NCBI RefSeq assembly: GCF_019703515.2
Contig: NC_059373.1
Location: 13,551,281 to 13,615,280, forward strand
Source: Myxocyprinus asiaticus
Taxonomy: Eukaryota > Chordata > Actinopteri > Cypriniformes > Catostomidae
DNA length: 64,000 nt
Reading direction: 5' to 3'
Made by a program: the position numbers and the translations under genes
Shown: in pieces, positions 1 through 13,783 of the stretch
How positions within the stretch are numbered: the stretch's first letter is position 1
Layout of the letters: each line of letters opens with the position of its first letter
The notes under the pieces: generated by a model
What the model was told of the DNA's origin: nothing
Databases searched by the model: none
Seen by the model: only the letters and a program-made list of their open reading frames with translations

Positions 1-3000
1 CTGGAACTCTGTCATATTTGCTTCGGTGTTGTAATGGGGCACTGGGTGGGCTGCTGAGAGAAGGGAAGCTACAGTCGCAGTATCCAGGGGGGCCTGTCAA
101 TCCCTTCTCACCCTTTTCTCCAACAACAAACAGTCCTGTACATCATAACCAATAACAACAGCCAATATACAAGATTTCATTAAAGGTCAATATGAAACTG
201 AGTAATATAATCATAGAAGTTACTGAAATGTTTACCTGAATGTGAATGACATGCATGTGTCCCTGATTAGTCAATGTGTGTGTTTAAATTATTTAGAACA
301 TGCTGAAAAATGTCCTCCAAATTGAACTGTTCATTATACTGTATAACTATACAGTATATCTGACCTCCATTTGGGAACATTTTCAAAGGAAAAAGTTGTT
401 TAAATATGAGCCAAATAAGCTAGACTTTTCCCTCTTTAAATTATAAAATGTTTTATTTTAAGGTTAGGTCTTCAATTGGATAGCAAAGTAAACGTGTGTG
501 TGTGTGTGTGTGTTATCTCACCTGATGCAGGTACTCCTGGAGGTCCGGGGTGGCCTGTGGGCCCAGGTGGACCATTAGGTCCCATGGGCCCTGGATAACC
601 TTTCTCTCCTTCAGGCCCCTACGTCAAGACATAAAAATAATTAAGCTAAACTCAAAAACAAAACTACACACTCACAAGACACCTACTGCTGAAGTCTACG
701 CATATGAGTATTATCTTTCATCTTACAAGGTATGTGCACCAAATTAGAGTCAGAGGCCTGTTCAGGGATCTACAAGAAAACCTTAAAGGAATGTGCTGGG
801 TTCAATACAAGTAAAGCTCAATCGACAGTATTTGTAGCATAATGTTGATTACCACAAAAATAATTTAGACTTGTCCGCTGTTTATAAAAAATTCAAAAAA
901 AGCAAAACTTGCGGTTACATTAAGGCACTTACAACGGAAGTGAATGTGGCAAGTTCATTACAATCCAACATTACAATACACACTGTTTCAAAAGTATAGC
1001 CACAAGACATAAACATATGTGTTAACATGATTGTAGTGTGATAAAATAATTACTGACCTTATCAGTGTAAAGTTATATCAAATAATACAAACTTGTTGCC
1101 ATGGCAATGCAACGCCGGTAAACCCTTATTGATTTTATCACACTAAAATTATGTTAATGTCTATATTTACATCTACAGTATGTGTACTTTCAGTTTACTT
1201 ACAGAGTATTTACCCAAGAAAGTACTGAGTACTATTAGGTAACTACATGTATTTAATATGGGTTAAGGTTAGGGTTGGGGTTAGGTTTAGGGCTAGTATC
1301 TAATAATTACTGTAGTTGTTTTAATGATATAGTACGTAAATGTAGAAAAGTACTGTAAAATAAAGTGCTACCTATACTTTTGATACAGTGTGTACTTTAA
1401 TGTTTATGGACTGGCCCCATTTACTTCCACTCTAAGCACCTTACTGTAACTGTGATTTTTGCCACAGTTGAAAATTAATGTTTTATTGAGCTTAATTTGT
1501 ATTGAACTTAGAACATTCCTTTAAATTTCTATTTGTCATAGTGTTGGCCTGATTGATTGTAGGAATGTATGCTGGGTAATGGCTACGGTCACAGTCACTT
1601 GGTATTTCCCAAGAACTAGTAAAGACATTCATAGGAAGTGCCTACACGCAGTGTAATACAAGAGCTTCGAAACATGAGAGGCAGGACCCAACATCAGAGG
1701 CTCTGCTGGTCCAAATCCAGCAACCAACACAGTGAGATTTACAGGTCCTCAGATTACATACGAATAGACATCAGTGTAAAAGTGACACACACTCACACAG
1801 GCGCAGTCAGGCAGATGGTCAAGGTCTCAATATCAAAACAAACTAAAGGAACACTGATGTAAAGCCACACCCAGAACAAATCAACAACACAGCATAATAT
1901 ATTTGATTGTTTATGTCTGTATGCATGTAGAGTGGTGTGTGCGCCCTCACCTGTTTGCCTCTTTTGCCTGGTCGGCCTGTAGGGCCACGTTTTCCTGATA
2001 CACCCAGCTCACCCTTGGGTCCCATTTCACCCTAGAGGAGTAACAAGGAGAGGGAGGAGTACAGAGAGGTAGTGTCACATCAGTAACACCCAAAGCATAT
2101 TGATGTTAAATTCATTAAATTATTTTTGAGGAATTAAATTCAAGTTAAAGACTGTGTGAAATCAAAATGGGAGTTTTGTGGCTTTTAGTCCATGTCTTTT
2201 AGCATTCAAGTCATCTAGTATATGGTAATGTACTCCTAAAAGTTGACAAATGTACATTAACTTTAATGCATATATACTGTAGGAATTTAAAATGTAATTT
2301 TTTTTTTCTCTTCTGCAAAAAGGGACCAAAAATAATGACTCATTTTGCACTACAGATTTTTGTCTAATAAAATGCTCTCTAGAATGAGAATGCCCCTGCC
2401 CCTGATACCACCAGCCACTGCCTAGCAATAGAGCGCAAAAGTGCCCGCCTGCTTTTCTAGCCATCTTGGTTCCGGAAGTGTTTTTCCCCATTCGTTTCTT
2501 TCATAGGGATTTCATAAAATCCTCTGTAAATGTGTTCTAAGCCATGAACAAAAACAACCAATTCCAAGGTGAATCACAACATTACAACATTTGAAGCAAA
2601 AATGTATTTACAAATTGGACAAAAAGACAAAGGCACAAGGCTGTGTAACGTCTTTTATGAAGTAAAGAACTAAAATCCCACGAAGCATTGCTAATGACGT
2701 AATATAACTTAATACTATGAAAAAATATAAAACTATTGTTTTAAAGTTGTTGAGTAAATGTATAGAATCTATGTATATAAATTTTAAATAAATAAATAAA
2801 TAAAATAAAAAAAAAGAGATTTAAGAATATGAGCTTGGTTCGTGGGCTTTGTTGGCCACAATTCTCTGTTTGGTGTCTTTTATTTGGGATCATGTGTAGT
2901 GTAGTTCGTCACCAGGAATTCCACTATTTAACACGATAAATAATGTAGAATGATGGCTTCAATAGAAACATATACCATTGATTAACAACTTCAGAGCCCA

Positions 3001-6000
3001 TGGTAGGGCTGTCTTTAAAGTTTTCTGACTTATTGTTAAAGGTATAGTTCAACCAAAAATGTTCTCATCATTTACACACTCTAATGCCATCCCAGATGTG
3101 TATGACTTTCTTTCTTCTGCAGAATACAAACAAAAATTTTTAGAAGAATATTTCAGCTCTGTAGGTCCATAAAATGCAAGTGAATGGTGACAAGAACCAA
3201 TTCATGTGCTCCAAAAAGCACATAAAGGCAGCAGAATAGTAATCCATAAGAAAATCCATCTCTTCAGAAGCGATATAACAGGTGTGGGTGAGAAATCTAT
3301 CAATATTTAAGTCCTTTTTTACTATAAATTCTCCTCCCTCCCCGTAGGTGGCAATATGCACGAAGAAAGTGAATTGCTAAAAACAAAAAAACTCTTAGGA
3401 GAGAAGAGCACTTATGAAGGCTGTTTAAAAGTGGAGATTTATAGTAAAATATTGATCTGTTTCTCACTCACACCTATCATATTGCTTTAGAAGACATTGA
3501 TTAAACCACTGGAGTCATTTTGATTACTTTTATGGGCCTTTATGTGATTTTTGGAGCTTCTAAGTTCTGGCCACCATTGTCTTGCATTGTGTGGACCCAC
3601 AGAGCTGTGATATTCTTCTAAAAACCTTTGTTTGTGTTCTGCAGAAGAAAAAAAGTTGTACACATCTGGGACGCCTTGAGGATGAATAAATGAGGGGAGA
3701 ATTACAATTTTTTGGGTGAACTATTCCTTTAAAAATAATTTTGCCTGTGGGGAAAATTAATGGGATTTTTACTTCTTGAATTAAACAGTGGCACTCTATA
3801 TCAATTAGCTTAAGTCAACCCATAATATTCCTTTAATGGTTAAAATGCAGCATCACACCTTCTGTCCCAGCATCCCAGGCAGTCCATTTTCTCCCTAAAA
3901 AGAGAAGATCAGATTTACTAATCAAATAAACCTTACAATTGTGCTATTCTGCTTGAGTACCAAAACATGCTAAATGATAGACAGATTCTACAACTTTTTC
4001 ACAATTAAAAGGGAACAGCTAATGGAATCACTATCTGAGTGTCATCTAGAAGCAACAAATATTTCAGATTTCATCCTTAGTCTCTAACCTTGTCTCCTTT
4101 AGGACCTGCAGGTCCATAATCACCCCGTACTCCCTGCAAAGATTAGAATTATTCTCACTTAAGCTTAAGTAAGCCTGTGTGAGTGTTAAGATGGTGACAA
4201 TAATGGAACCTTTAGGTTGAGTTCCACAGAAATACCTTCTCACCCTTGTGTCCTGGCAAACCCTATGGGAACAGAGATGATTACCATTTACCAACTGGTT
4301 CTTTTCTCATTAAGAGAGGTGGTACTTGTCTGAAAAACTTAAGTGAATGGTACATATCACCACACACATCATTCTCAAAACCACATTACATTACATTGAC
4401 CACATCCTTTACAACTGGAGAAGGCAAGAATATGACTCACTTTAGGTCCGGCTGGTCCACTCATCCCGGGAATTCCCATCAGTCCTGGGTCTCCTTTCTC
4501 TCCCTGCCAATGAGGTCACATATAAACAGTCAAAAGGGCACTGTGCATTAATGAGCTATTCTTAGGCTTATTTGTTTTGATGGCAGAGGCAACAGTCAAG
4601 GGTGACACCTGACTCTGATCATGGCCTTGGCAGTTACCTTGATACCGCCATTTACCATTACGTTGAAGACTAGACACAGGGAGTGATAAAACTGTCTTGT
4701 TATTAATGAGGTAAGTGCAGCTTGTGACTAAACTCACCCACCTTAGGTCCCTCTGAGCCGGGCAATCCTGGAGCACCTGGTTTTCCAGGCAGACCTGGAC
4801 GCCCAGTACGACCCTAAATGGAAGAAATAGTTGATGTGCAAATTTGCTTTTGTACACAGCAGCTCCAACCCCAAACAAAATCTGGCTGTGCGGCTGAAGT
4901 GCTGAGTATACAGAGCAGCTTTAATCAAAGACAAACCCCCTACTCAGCATCTCTGCCTCTCGGCAGCCCTCCAGGTTTTTTAAAACATCAGCCCATCTAA
5001 TCTTGCTCCTTTTTGAGAGTCATCCATGTTTCATTTCTTTAAAACATTCTGGGGGGATTTCACTAAGGAGAAATTGCACCTGCTGTAAGCACCATTTTTG
5101 TTGTTGTTGTTCTTGTTGTTGTTGCACGCACTATCTGCATAGTTTTAGTGCCATATTCACCAAAGTAATTACGGAAACAGGTAACAACACAAACGTGCAC
5201 ACAGAATTAGTTCTGAGCACAATTTGCATGGTGCAGTTCCATTTCTTGCAGGCCTGTTCTGAGTGCTAGGTTGTAGAGGATGCAGCAGACTACTGCAATC
5301 TGGCATACTTTACTGAGACCCAGGCATTTAAATTGGCTCTTTAAAATGCCAAAAGTGACCACACTCCACTGTGTGTGTCTAGATAGGTAATAACACTCTT
5401 CTCCCTCTTTTGAGCATGGTTTTATGAATTGCTGCCGCTATTATTAATAGAAAATGTAGACAAACATCTATTTTACACAAAATTATCTTTCCATGGGCAT
5501 CCACTATAAGCTTTTTTTCCCTTACATTTAATTTAAAGAGATAGTTCACCTAAAACTTTAATTTCCTTCATAATTTACTCACACTTATGTTGTTCTAAAC
5601 CCTCATGACTTAAGGTATATTTACACCAAATTCGTGAAGAATTTGTGAGACAAACTGCCGACAAAAGGATTATTCACACAGAGTGAATAAAAATGAAATA
5701 CAATTTCACTCCTACAGTAGGCAGCGCTGTTTCTGTATCTTTAAGCATTCAGCTGTCATATCAGGAGATTAATATATTTAATGCAGTTCGTGTGTTTTAT
5801 TTAATTTTTTTTTTACCTTTTTTGGCATAACTGTTTCTTTAGGTTCTTTCCATGTTTTTGATGCATTTTGTGGAATATAGAATCTGTTTTGTTTTTTTGT
5901 GTGTGCAAGTGAGATGAGTAAAAAGCACAGTTACATACGTCCCATGTCTTCTGTCTTCATATTTATGCATGTATTTTGCCAAAAGTATACTCCAAACAAA

Positions 6001-9000
6001 CTCCTAAACCCAGCTTCTTCTTTTTTTATTATTATTCCTGGACAGTGTAACACAAGGTACGGTGATATAAATACATGTGGAATAATGTACATTATGTTAA
6101 ACAGGTATAGCATAAAATTTGATGGATAACATTAAAATTAATATAAAAGATTTTTGCTTAAATTATTGCCTATTTGTATTGAATTCAGGGTTTCTTGTAC
6201 GTGGTGAGAAAAAGAGCACCGTTACAAATGTGTTATTTTATCCTTGCAGTAAAAATAGCAGTGGGGTTTGGCAATATGTTTGTCTACACTAGAAGTAAAG
6301 TATTACGTTTAAAGAGTATTTTTTGGTCATATTTTACAACGAACATAGTCCAAATGAATTGCTGAACCTCACTGATATTTTTAACGGCAGGAAAATTTAA
6401 CAGGCACAGTAATATACATATTAAATAAAGTACATTAAGAACAAACACCAGGTATTTGATCAAATGTGAGGGATCAGCACATTACATAAAGATTATAAAA
6501 AAGAAAGAATGTGTTACAGCTTTTATATTATTTATTTACTTTTAGTTTTTGTGAGTGATAAAAGAGCACAGCACCAGTCAGGGCCAGATTAACCATATGG
6601 GCAATTGGGCACGTGCCCATGGGCACCACATCCATGGGGGCATCATGGCATTTGGAAAAAAAAATAATTTCTAAGGTATATTTTTAATTTAATGGTTATC
6701 AAAGTTTTTCAGCCTCATTAATCAGGTGTAAATTATTATTTATGGTGCTGTCAGGTGGTACATGTTCCTTTTGTCAGCGCTGAAAAGGATGGGCCAATCA
6801 CAGTCGTTTATTAATGCTTTTATAGATACTGCTGAGGTGGATTTACATTTACAGGTATTAATCCTTGCAAATATAAATCTTTATTAAAACATTTCTATCC
6901 AGAGTAAAAATGTCTCCAAAAAAACGCTGTAAGATTTTATAGGCGAAACAGTGCGTAGATGGCTATTTCTCAGCGCTGAATAGGATGGACCAATCACAGT
7001 CATTTATTCTTACTGGATGAGGATTTTATAAATGCTTTTATAGGTCCTGCTGAAGCAGATTTACTGTATATTCACAGGCATGAATCCTTGAATTTATCAG
7101 TTTTTATTGAAAATAACTATCCAGCGTAAAAATGTCTTCAATGAGAAAACATTCTTAGATGTAAATGTAGATGAATGGAGTATTTGGGTTTATGAACCGT
7201 TGAGCGCCCCCTGCAGGAATTAAACTTTGTTTCTCATATAGCAGCGACTCTTGAAAAATGACCAAAAGCTCTTATCTCATTGGTCAGTCAGTTTTCATCG
7301 CATTCCGAAGAAAAACATACAGACTGCGCTCCATAAAAAACCTTCGGATTTTTGTCGGACCCGATGTGAACAGGGAACCTATCGTGCCTTTTAAAAAGCT
7401 TGTTTGGAACGAACATTCACACTGAAAATTTGGTCTTGGTGTGAATAGGCCTTTACTTTCTTCCGTGTGGAACACAAAAGTGATGTTAGGCAAAATAACA
7501 GCCTCATTATTCACTGTATTGAAAAAAGATGCAGTGAAGGTGAATGGTGACTGAGATTAACACACTGAGACTAACACACTGTTTAACATCTCCATCTGTG
7601 TTCCACAGAAGAAAGAAAGACACATCGGTTTGGAACAACATGAGGGTGAGTAAATGATGACAGAATTTTCTTTTTACGGTGAACTATTTCTTTAAGATTC
7701 TTGAGAGTTCAGTGCAATTAAAAAGCTGTGTGTGTTTTGACTGAGCAGCAGTGCTGTACTAAGATTAACCCTTGTGCGACCTTCGGGACATTGTCTTTTT
7801 CGTTTTTGTTTTTTTGATCATTTTGGCTGTATTAATGCCAACGGCATAAATTTTGCCAAAAGTGTGTATTTTTTGGGGAATTTTGATATTTCAACCTCAG
7901 TTCCTATAATACATCTATAATACACTGTGTACACAAAATAGCTGCACTCAGGACCAATGTCCCCATTGAAACACATTAAAACTACACTATTTGATCCCAG
8001 TGCCATTAAAGCATAAAATCATGAATTCTATGATATTATGCTTTCATTCCGGAGCCCTGGCTTCAAAATGTAATTTTTTTATATTTTTCACCAGATGGCG
8101 CCATTTTTTTCATGTTTAGCCTATGGAGCAAATACATACTTTTTTCCTATTTTCTGTTTGCTGTATTATAGAGCATTGCAAGCCAACTGAATAAATGATG
8201 CAGCTAAAATTGTGTGGGTGTGTTGGTATGAATGTCAGAGTGTGATTTGCATGTGTGTATTGAGAAATTTGTGTGTGTGTGTAAAAAACAACAGTGGCAT
8301 TATGTAAACAAACTGGCATTTAAAGGGTTCAAATCCTGAAAATGAATGAATATTTGGTAGTGATTCAGGACTGATGCTGGTTAAAAAATTTACTCATTGA
8401 AAGTGGAAAATAATATTAATATATAATATTATTATGGCAGTTTTTTGATGCAGACATTTTTGTCCTCTAAAGACCTCTGAGTATCTTTTTTAAATTGACG
8501 CACAAGGGTTAATATCTGAGTTTTGCAGAGCAGAAATGCAGTGGACAGCAGCCAGGCTTTACTACAGTAAAACAGCACATGACACCCTGTAAAACATACA
8601 GTTGCATCCAGAGAGCATGTCATAAACAGTACTGGACTGTAAAATGTCTCTTGTGATAAACAGAGGCATTTTAAATTAAAGGAAAGATATAGAAAAGAAA
8701 TGTGGACCAAGACAACTGCTTAATGCACTCTATGAAGGATTCATGACTCGAGTCTGTTTCTATTGTTAATAAAATCTGTTCCAAAACATAGAGAGCTGCC
8801 TTGCTGTCTCCTGCCTATATAATCATCTGCCTTCTATGGCAGCATTCTAACTGAAACGGAGCCTCATAAGAGAGCAATTTGGAACACACTTCATTGGAAG
8901 CAACTCTGTACTCATTCAAACAGCGCTTCTCATGAGCAGCACACAGGACACTCGACTCGCAACTTATTTCAATACAGGTAATGCGAGAGGAATGATGCGA

Positions 9001-11300
9001 TACACTAATGAACATAAACATACATAGCACACACACATTTTTTTGCCGACCTCATCACAGTGCATTCTGGGATTGCCTTCGAGTTTGGAGTGCGCCTATC
9101 CACCTTTTACCTGGGGGTCTTACTGGAGAAACGAATGTGGGTGGGACTTCCGCTGGATGTTGTTCTATATACCATTCCCTAGTTCTAGCTGCAGTCAATT
9201 TAAGACCCTGTTTACAGCTGGTAATAAGACGCGTTTCAGATGATCCAATCGCAAATGGTCAGTGCTAAATACAGTTGTAAACGGGTTGCAAAATGTTTTG
9301 TGATTGGATCACAAAAACACATACAGAGGTAGTCAAAAACCACATCGCATTTGAGGTTTAAAACGTCATCTTGATGCGTCCCGGATGGCAGCGAAGCACC
9401 ACCTCTCACCAGTCAATCCCCCACCGAACAAAAGTTTAAATTTACGTGCAGATTTAAAAGGAAATATTCGTCCCATCAGATAACTTGAAAAAGCGATTAC
9501 ATACCCAAGTATGAGAACTTCACAGCTCTTCCTCAGTGTGTCTGTCTGATTTGAACATGCAGGGTGACAAGATGACAAGCACACACATCTGAAGCTGGTA
9601 CTCTAACACAGGTACTCCACTAAAAACAACGGAAAATTCTGCTCGAAATGTTGCGTTTGTGCTTAGATTAAATCTCAACTGCATCTGGGAGAAACAGCGC
9701 ACCGGTTTTGTTCGTACTTTCTTTGTCTTTATGGCTTTTCTGCAGTTTATTATCATTCAGTAACCCACTGATTTAGTGACTGATGTATGTCCATACAAAA
9801 TTCCAACACCACAACGAAAGAATGAATGGACGTACATCGTAACAACAGCTGTGTTTACTTGACAACGGAAGTAACTCCCACATTTCTCGCTAAGCAACAC
9901 AGGATGTAGGAAAAATGTGGATATGATGCCTTAAAGTGCTACCTTTAGAGGAAGCTCACTTGGTTTTGGAACAGACCCATGAAATGCATGCATGTTGCCC
10001 ACATCAGTGAAGAAAATGAAAGAACACATTCTGTCTGACCTTTGACCCTGGTCGTCCTATGTCACCCTAAAGTAGAAGAGAACAATTCTTTTACATTAAA
10101 ATTTTCATAGTAAGAGAGCCTGAAGCAATATATATATTTATTTTTTTTACCAAAAGATTAGCCATCTCACCTTATCTCCTTTGGGTCCCTGTAGCCCTGG
10201 GATGCCACCATGACCCTAAAATAATGAACATTTCAATGTAAACATGATAAGCTAAAGGACTAGTTTGCCAAAAAATTTAAAATACAATAGCTTTGTTTGA
10301 GAAAGAGACTGACATTTAAATCGCTATTCATTGCTAATCTTGCCTTCTGCCTAAGCTCTCAAATCTCATTCACGCTTTGGCATATTCAAACTTGCCATGT
10401 TGCGTTCGGGTACAAGCAACCTAGTCTCACAGAATAAACGTTAATATAACTACATTTTTGCAAACTGACTTTTACATGCCATGTTTCACTGCAGTTTCCT
10501 TGTGAAATTTACATTAGAGGCGCTACAACAACTGTGCGTTTTATTCACTTTAACACAAATCACGAGTACAATGGCTGATTATAACTTCATAAACATTTAT
10601 TTTTCTCTCTTTCACTCACACACTGCTATATTACAATATCGAAACACTTTTACTCTACTGCATCATTTGAAAAACAAATCTTATTCGAATGTGAATGGCC
10701 TCCAAGGTAGCTCACCTCATAGAGTGTTGGAATTTGGACTCATAAATCCGCAGTTTAAGCCCAGCCAAACATGCAAGCTGACACATAAGATCAAAGTATC
10801 ATAGAAGCAACACAAATGAAGAGGTTGCTTCAATAAATGTGCTTTTCATTTCGCTTTTTGTTTTTGGGTACTATCAGTTAGGTTTAGACAGTAGTGTAGT
10901 GATACGCCGTATGCCCACCTAAAATAAGTGATTATACGTGTGGCCACCAGAACAACGAGTAGTCTTTTGACCCGGAACTTTCAATCTACTAACGTGATGC
11001 TGCAGCACCATTGAGTGAACTGTGTTTTTTATTTTATTTTATTTTAAGAAGTGTACAGAGATTAATTCTCTCTAAACGTGCACGGAGCTGCAGGAGTGCA
11101 ACTGATGGCACAGACAAGGTAGACAGTCCGACTAAGCTGATCCACTAATCAGAACGTTCAATTCAGATTTGATTGGATAGGTCTATTTGTTAACCAATCA
11201 TATTTTCCATTTCAGTAATTTCCAGCGTCTGATGCACAAGCATCCCTGGAGTAACCATAATTTGCACTGTAAATTTATTTCCCTGCTAAACCTGTGTGTA

Positions 11301-11332
<32 letters not shown>

Positions 11333-13783
11333 ATGTAACTTATGCAGTTAAACTTTGTGAAAATACTGCATGTTATTGCACCCCTACTAGTTTTTGATGC
11401 TTTTTTTTTTTTTTTTGCCTTTTACTGCTGTCAGTGGTGCCTTTTTTCTCGTGATATCAATTCATTTAAATTTATATTTAAATAGGATAACAATTTCACT
11501 ATGCACAGAAAAGCACATAATAGTACACAAATAAAACAAATAACCATTCATTTTTATGTAGGCTATATATGGTAATACAAGATAACGTGTTAATGTGAAC
11601 ATTACTACACTCATATAAGCTGCAATGCTTTTTTTTTTTTTTTTTTGCAAAAAACAGTTTTTTGCGTATTATGAATTAATGCCACAAGAAACTTACCCTG
11701 ATATACATTTTGTAAGTTTAATGTGGGACTAAAATTACAACAGTAATTTTTTTTATTTTTTTTTTTATTTTTTATTTTTTATGGAAATACATTTCTTACA
11801 CATTTTACATTCTGTATGTACTGTATATAAATGTAAATTAATTTTAGAGATCGGGTGTATGTGTTTTTTATTTTATTTTCATGAATTCACAGTATGCCCA
11901 CCTCTTCAGACACTCTACTACAACACTGGGTTTAGGTGTTGGTTTAGGGTAAGGATTTCTTCTTTGCTTACGTCTCATTTGATCTGAGATCACTGTTGGT
12001 TAGGTATAGGTATACGTTTTAGGTTAGAGAGGTACGTTTTACTCATTTAAACTTCCATTTAATATTCACCTTAAAAACCTTGTCTGATTACAACACAATT
12101 TCACTCGCATTTGATGCCCCTCGCTGGATATTTCACTGGGATTCTGCAGCAAAACGTGTAATAAGGCACCTAATTTAGTTTGTCAACAATGTTGCCATGC
12201 CCATTGTTCATGAGATCACAAGACTGGTTACAAGACATGCAAGAGCCAAAGGCTTTTGGTGCTATTGACATCCAACTGTTTAAGGCTGTTCCTTAAAGTT
12301 ATCGTATGACTTCAGAAGACTTATAGCTCACAAATCGTGCAGATGACATTTATGGTAATTCTCAGTCTATTTTGGAGCACTCAAGCCCCCTAATCACTGT
12401 ATGCTTTTGTTGTATGGGAAAGAGCAGTCAACATTCTTGAACATTTCTCCTGTGTTCCACTGGAAGACATGGGTTGCAGACTTTTCAATTTTGGATGAAC
12501 TTGAATGTTTCTTTTTCATTTATTTAGCTGTGGATGACTTCAGTATCTCTCTCTCTCTCTCGCTCTCTCTCCCTTTATCTTACTTGTGGTCCAACAGGCC
12601 CAGGAGGTCCTGGTGGTCCCGCCACACAGTCCTTTGTCACCTGCTCCTCATCCTCCACTCTCCCTCTTACCCTCTCCACAGGCCCAGGGAAGACCTCGAG
12701 AAACAGATTAAATAGACTTCAATGTGAAACAGACATGCTGTCATTAATCACAGCTGTAAAACTTATTCATGCAATTATCATTACTCACAGGTCTCCTTTT
12801 CCAGATACTGGGAGGGGGTAGGAACAATGGAGGGGGTGGAGGGACCACCAGACAACATGGATCAAATCTTTTCAAGACTTCATATGGGCCCGGGCCCTGG
12901 GCTACAGCATAAACCGCACAACCAATCCGAAGCCAAAGAGTGATTAAAATGAATGAAATAATCAACAACTTTACAGCATGACTGGCATGAAAAAACTGCA
13001 GCACTGCAGTGAGTAATTACACTGATTAACTGAAGCATTGCAGTCTAGTAAAAGTGCTCTTTAGATGCTCTGTAGCCATTAAAGATAGCACCATACTACA
13101 CATATTTCACTCATAAATGTATATGTGCATGCATGTTTTTAAATGGCAACATGAATAAGAGAAGAGAAAATGATTATGCAGGTAAATTTAAACAGATTGT
13201 GTGAGACTAGCCTTGGTATGGATTTGAAATACAATTTGCAAATGGGTTATACAATTATATATTCATGTTGAACTGCATTTCATGACTTGCTGCCATGCAA
13301 ATTTTATTGATGCCTTTTAAGCATTTTATGAGGAGCATATGGAAACATTGGAAAACATTAAACACAGCCAATCAATAGTTCCGTTTATGAATGTACGAAT
13401 GTACGTTTTAACCAAATAAACGCATAATTAAAAATAAAATAAAATACATGTAGGGTATGTGCCTATAATTATATACACATACATTTATGTTTATAATTAT
13501 ATTAATTGATTAGAAATATGCATATTAATTAAAATACATATGAATAATATACATTTACATTTTACAAATATAGCTGACACACACACCACCACGCGCTCTC
13601 GTAATCGCAAACTAATATTCATGCACGAGGTCACACGCGCACAAACATGCATCCGCGCGCTCAATCTATCTCTCGTATACCTGTAGGAATCGGGATAATA
13701 TTGTCCAGATTGTACTGTGAAAGGTACGCTGACACACAGTACAGCAAAAACTGCAGCTGTATCCCAGTCCTGCTCATGGCCAT
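1..13783 (-). CDS. colq: Acetylcholinesterase collagen-like tail subunit ColQ, 5' thirteen coding exons (gene continues past the left edge)
   Basis: ColQ anchors acetylcholinesterase tetramers in the basal lamina of the neuromuscular junction. Exons in gene order: 13681-13783, 12789-12901, 12584-12694, 10171-10215, 10040-10066, 4742-4813, 4441-4503, 4236-4262, 4089-4133, 3859-3894, 1951-2031, 522-618 and <1-135. All have AG/GT borders and compatible phases; the collagen exons are mostly multiples of 9 bases beginning at a glycine codon. Residues 1-24 form a signal peptide. Residues 50-65 are the proline-rich attachment domain: a Cys pair, five Pro, Leu-Phe-Leu, three Pro. A Gly-X-Y collagen domain follows from about residue 97. 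The block [12 protein letters not shown] (exon 1951-2031) and GMLGQK (exon 3859-3894) match ColQ as I remember it, which separates it from other collagens. The last exon seen starts the Cys-containing C-terminal region; the trimerising and MuSK-binding part lies outside the window. The third exon's 5' border (12694) is the least certain. Confidence 0.93.
494..513 (+). repeat. (GT)n microsatellite in colq intron
   Basis: About ten GT units lie just beyond the donor site of the exon 522-618. Confidence 0.85.
782..1525. mobile_element. Foldback MITE, family A, copy 1 (colq intron)
   Basis: The left end carries the family motif GCTGGGTTCAATACAAGTAA and a run ATAATGTTGATTACCACAAA. The right end is its inverted complement, ending AGAACATTCCTTTAA. 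The interior includes the family's conserved stretch CACTTACAACGGAAGTGAAT. No coding capacity is seen. This copy is more decayed than the one at 14658. Confidence 0.7.
3038..3731. mobile_element. MITE, family B (TAGTTCACCCAAAAATG type), colq intron
   Basis: The left end is AAAGGTATAGTTCAACCAAA and the right end is the inverted TTTTGGGTGAACTATTCCTT. Internal halves repeat the family stretch CATCCCAGATGTGTATGACT and its complement. No coding potential. Confidence 0.75.
5540..7696. mobile_element. MITE, family B, split by a younger insertion (colq intron)
   Basis: The left piece (5540-5610) starts AGATAGTTCACCTAAAACTT. The right piece (7453-7696) ends with GTGAACTATTTCTTTAA and contains AACATGAGGGTGAGTAAATG. 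The two pieces join logically at CATGACTT/ACTTTCTTCCG. The 1.84 kb between them is a separate element. Confidence 0.6.
5611..7452. mobile_element. TIR element inserted into a family B MITE
   Basis: The ends are inverted: AAGGTATATTTACACCAAAT on the left and GGTCTTGGTGTGAATAGGCC on the right. ACTT occurs on both sides and may be the target duplication, but exact borders are unclear. The interior is AT-rich, has no transposase frame, and contains a tandem-like pair of related segments near 6775-6880 and 6970-7090. Confidence 0.5.
7765..8512. mobile_element. piggyBac-like MITE, copy 1 (colq intron)
   Basis: It is bounded by TTAA at both ends (7765-7768, 8509-8512), with inverted termini CCCTTGTG and CACAAGGG; TTAA target duplication is the hallmark of piggyBac elements. 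The second copy at 57009-57776 lies in the opposite orientation. The minus strand holds a 67-codon frame also present in the other copy. Confidence 0.75.
8513..10039. other. colq intron, no gene seen
   Basis: The stretch around 9190-9370 (GTTTACAGCTGG, GTGATTGGATCACAAAAACA) resembles the repeat at 60280-60410 in the smarcc1 intron and is probably an old DNA transposon relic. Nothing else is supported; the short open frames have no recognisable product. Confidence 0.5.
10216..12583. other. colq intron, low-complexity sequence, no gene seen
   Basis: It contains a (GT)n/(TA)n tract near 11295-11332, poly-T runs (11402-11416, 11631-11646) and a CT-rich tract (12546-12572) before the exon at 12584. 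The sequence near 10705-10770 (GGTAGCTCA ... CAGTTTAAGCCCAGCC) faintly resembles tRNA A and B boxes, possibly a very old SINE. Confidence 0.45.

Noticed and set aside
1261..1292. Telomere-like GGGTTAGG/GGGGTTAGG run (a similar piece near 11930-11955)
   Set aside because: Too short and irregular for an interstitial telomere; similar TTAGG-rich tracts are common in fish introns.
4516..4878. 120-codon minus-strand frame over collagen exons
   Set aside because: It runs in a frame different from the Gly-X-Y exons 4441-4503 and 4742-4813 and through intron sequence.
5003..5269. Cys-rich 88-codon frame (CCCCSCCCC)
   Set aside because: The Cys run is a translation of a TTG/TTC triplet tract inside a colq intron; low complexity, not a gene.
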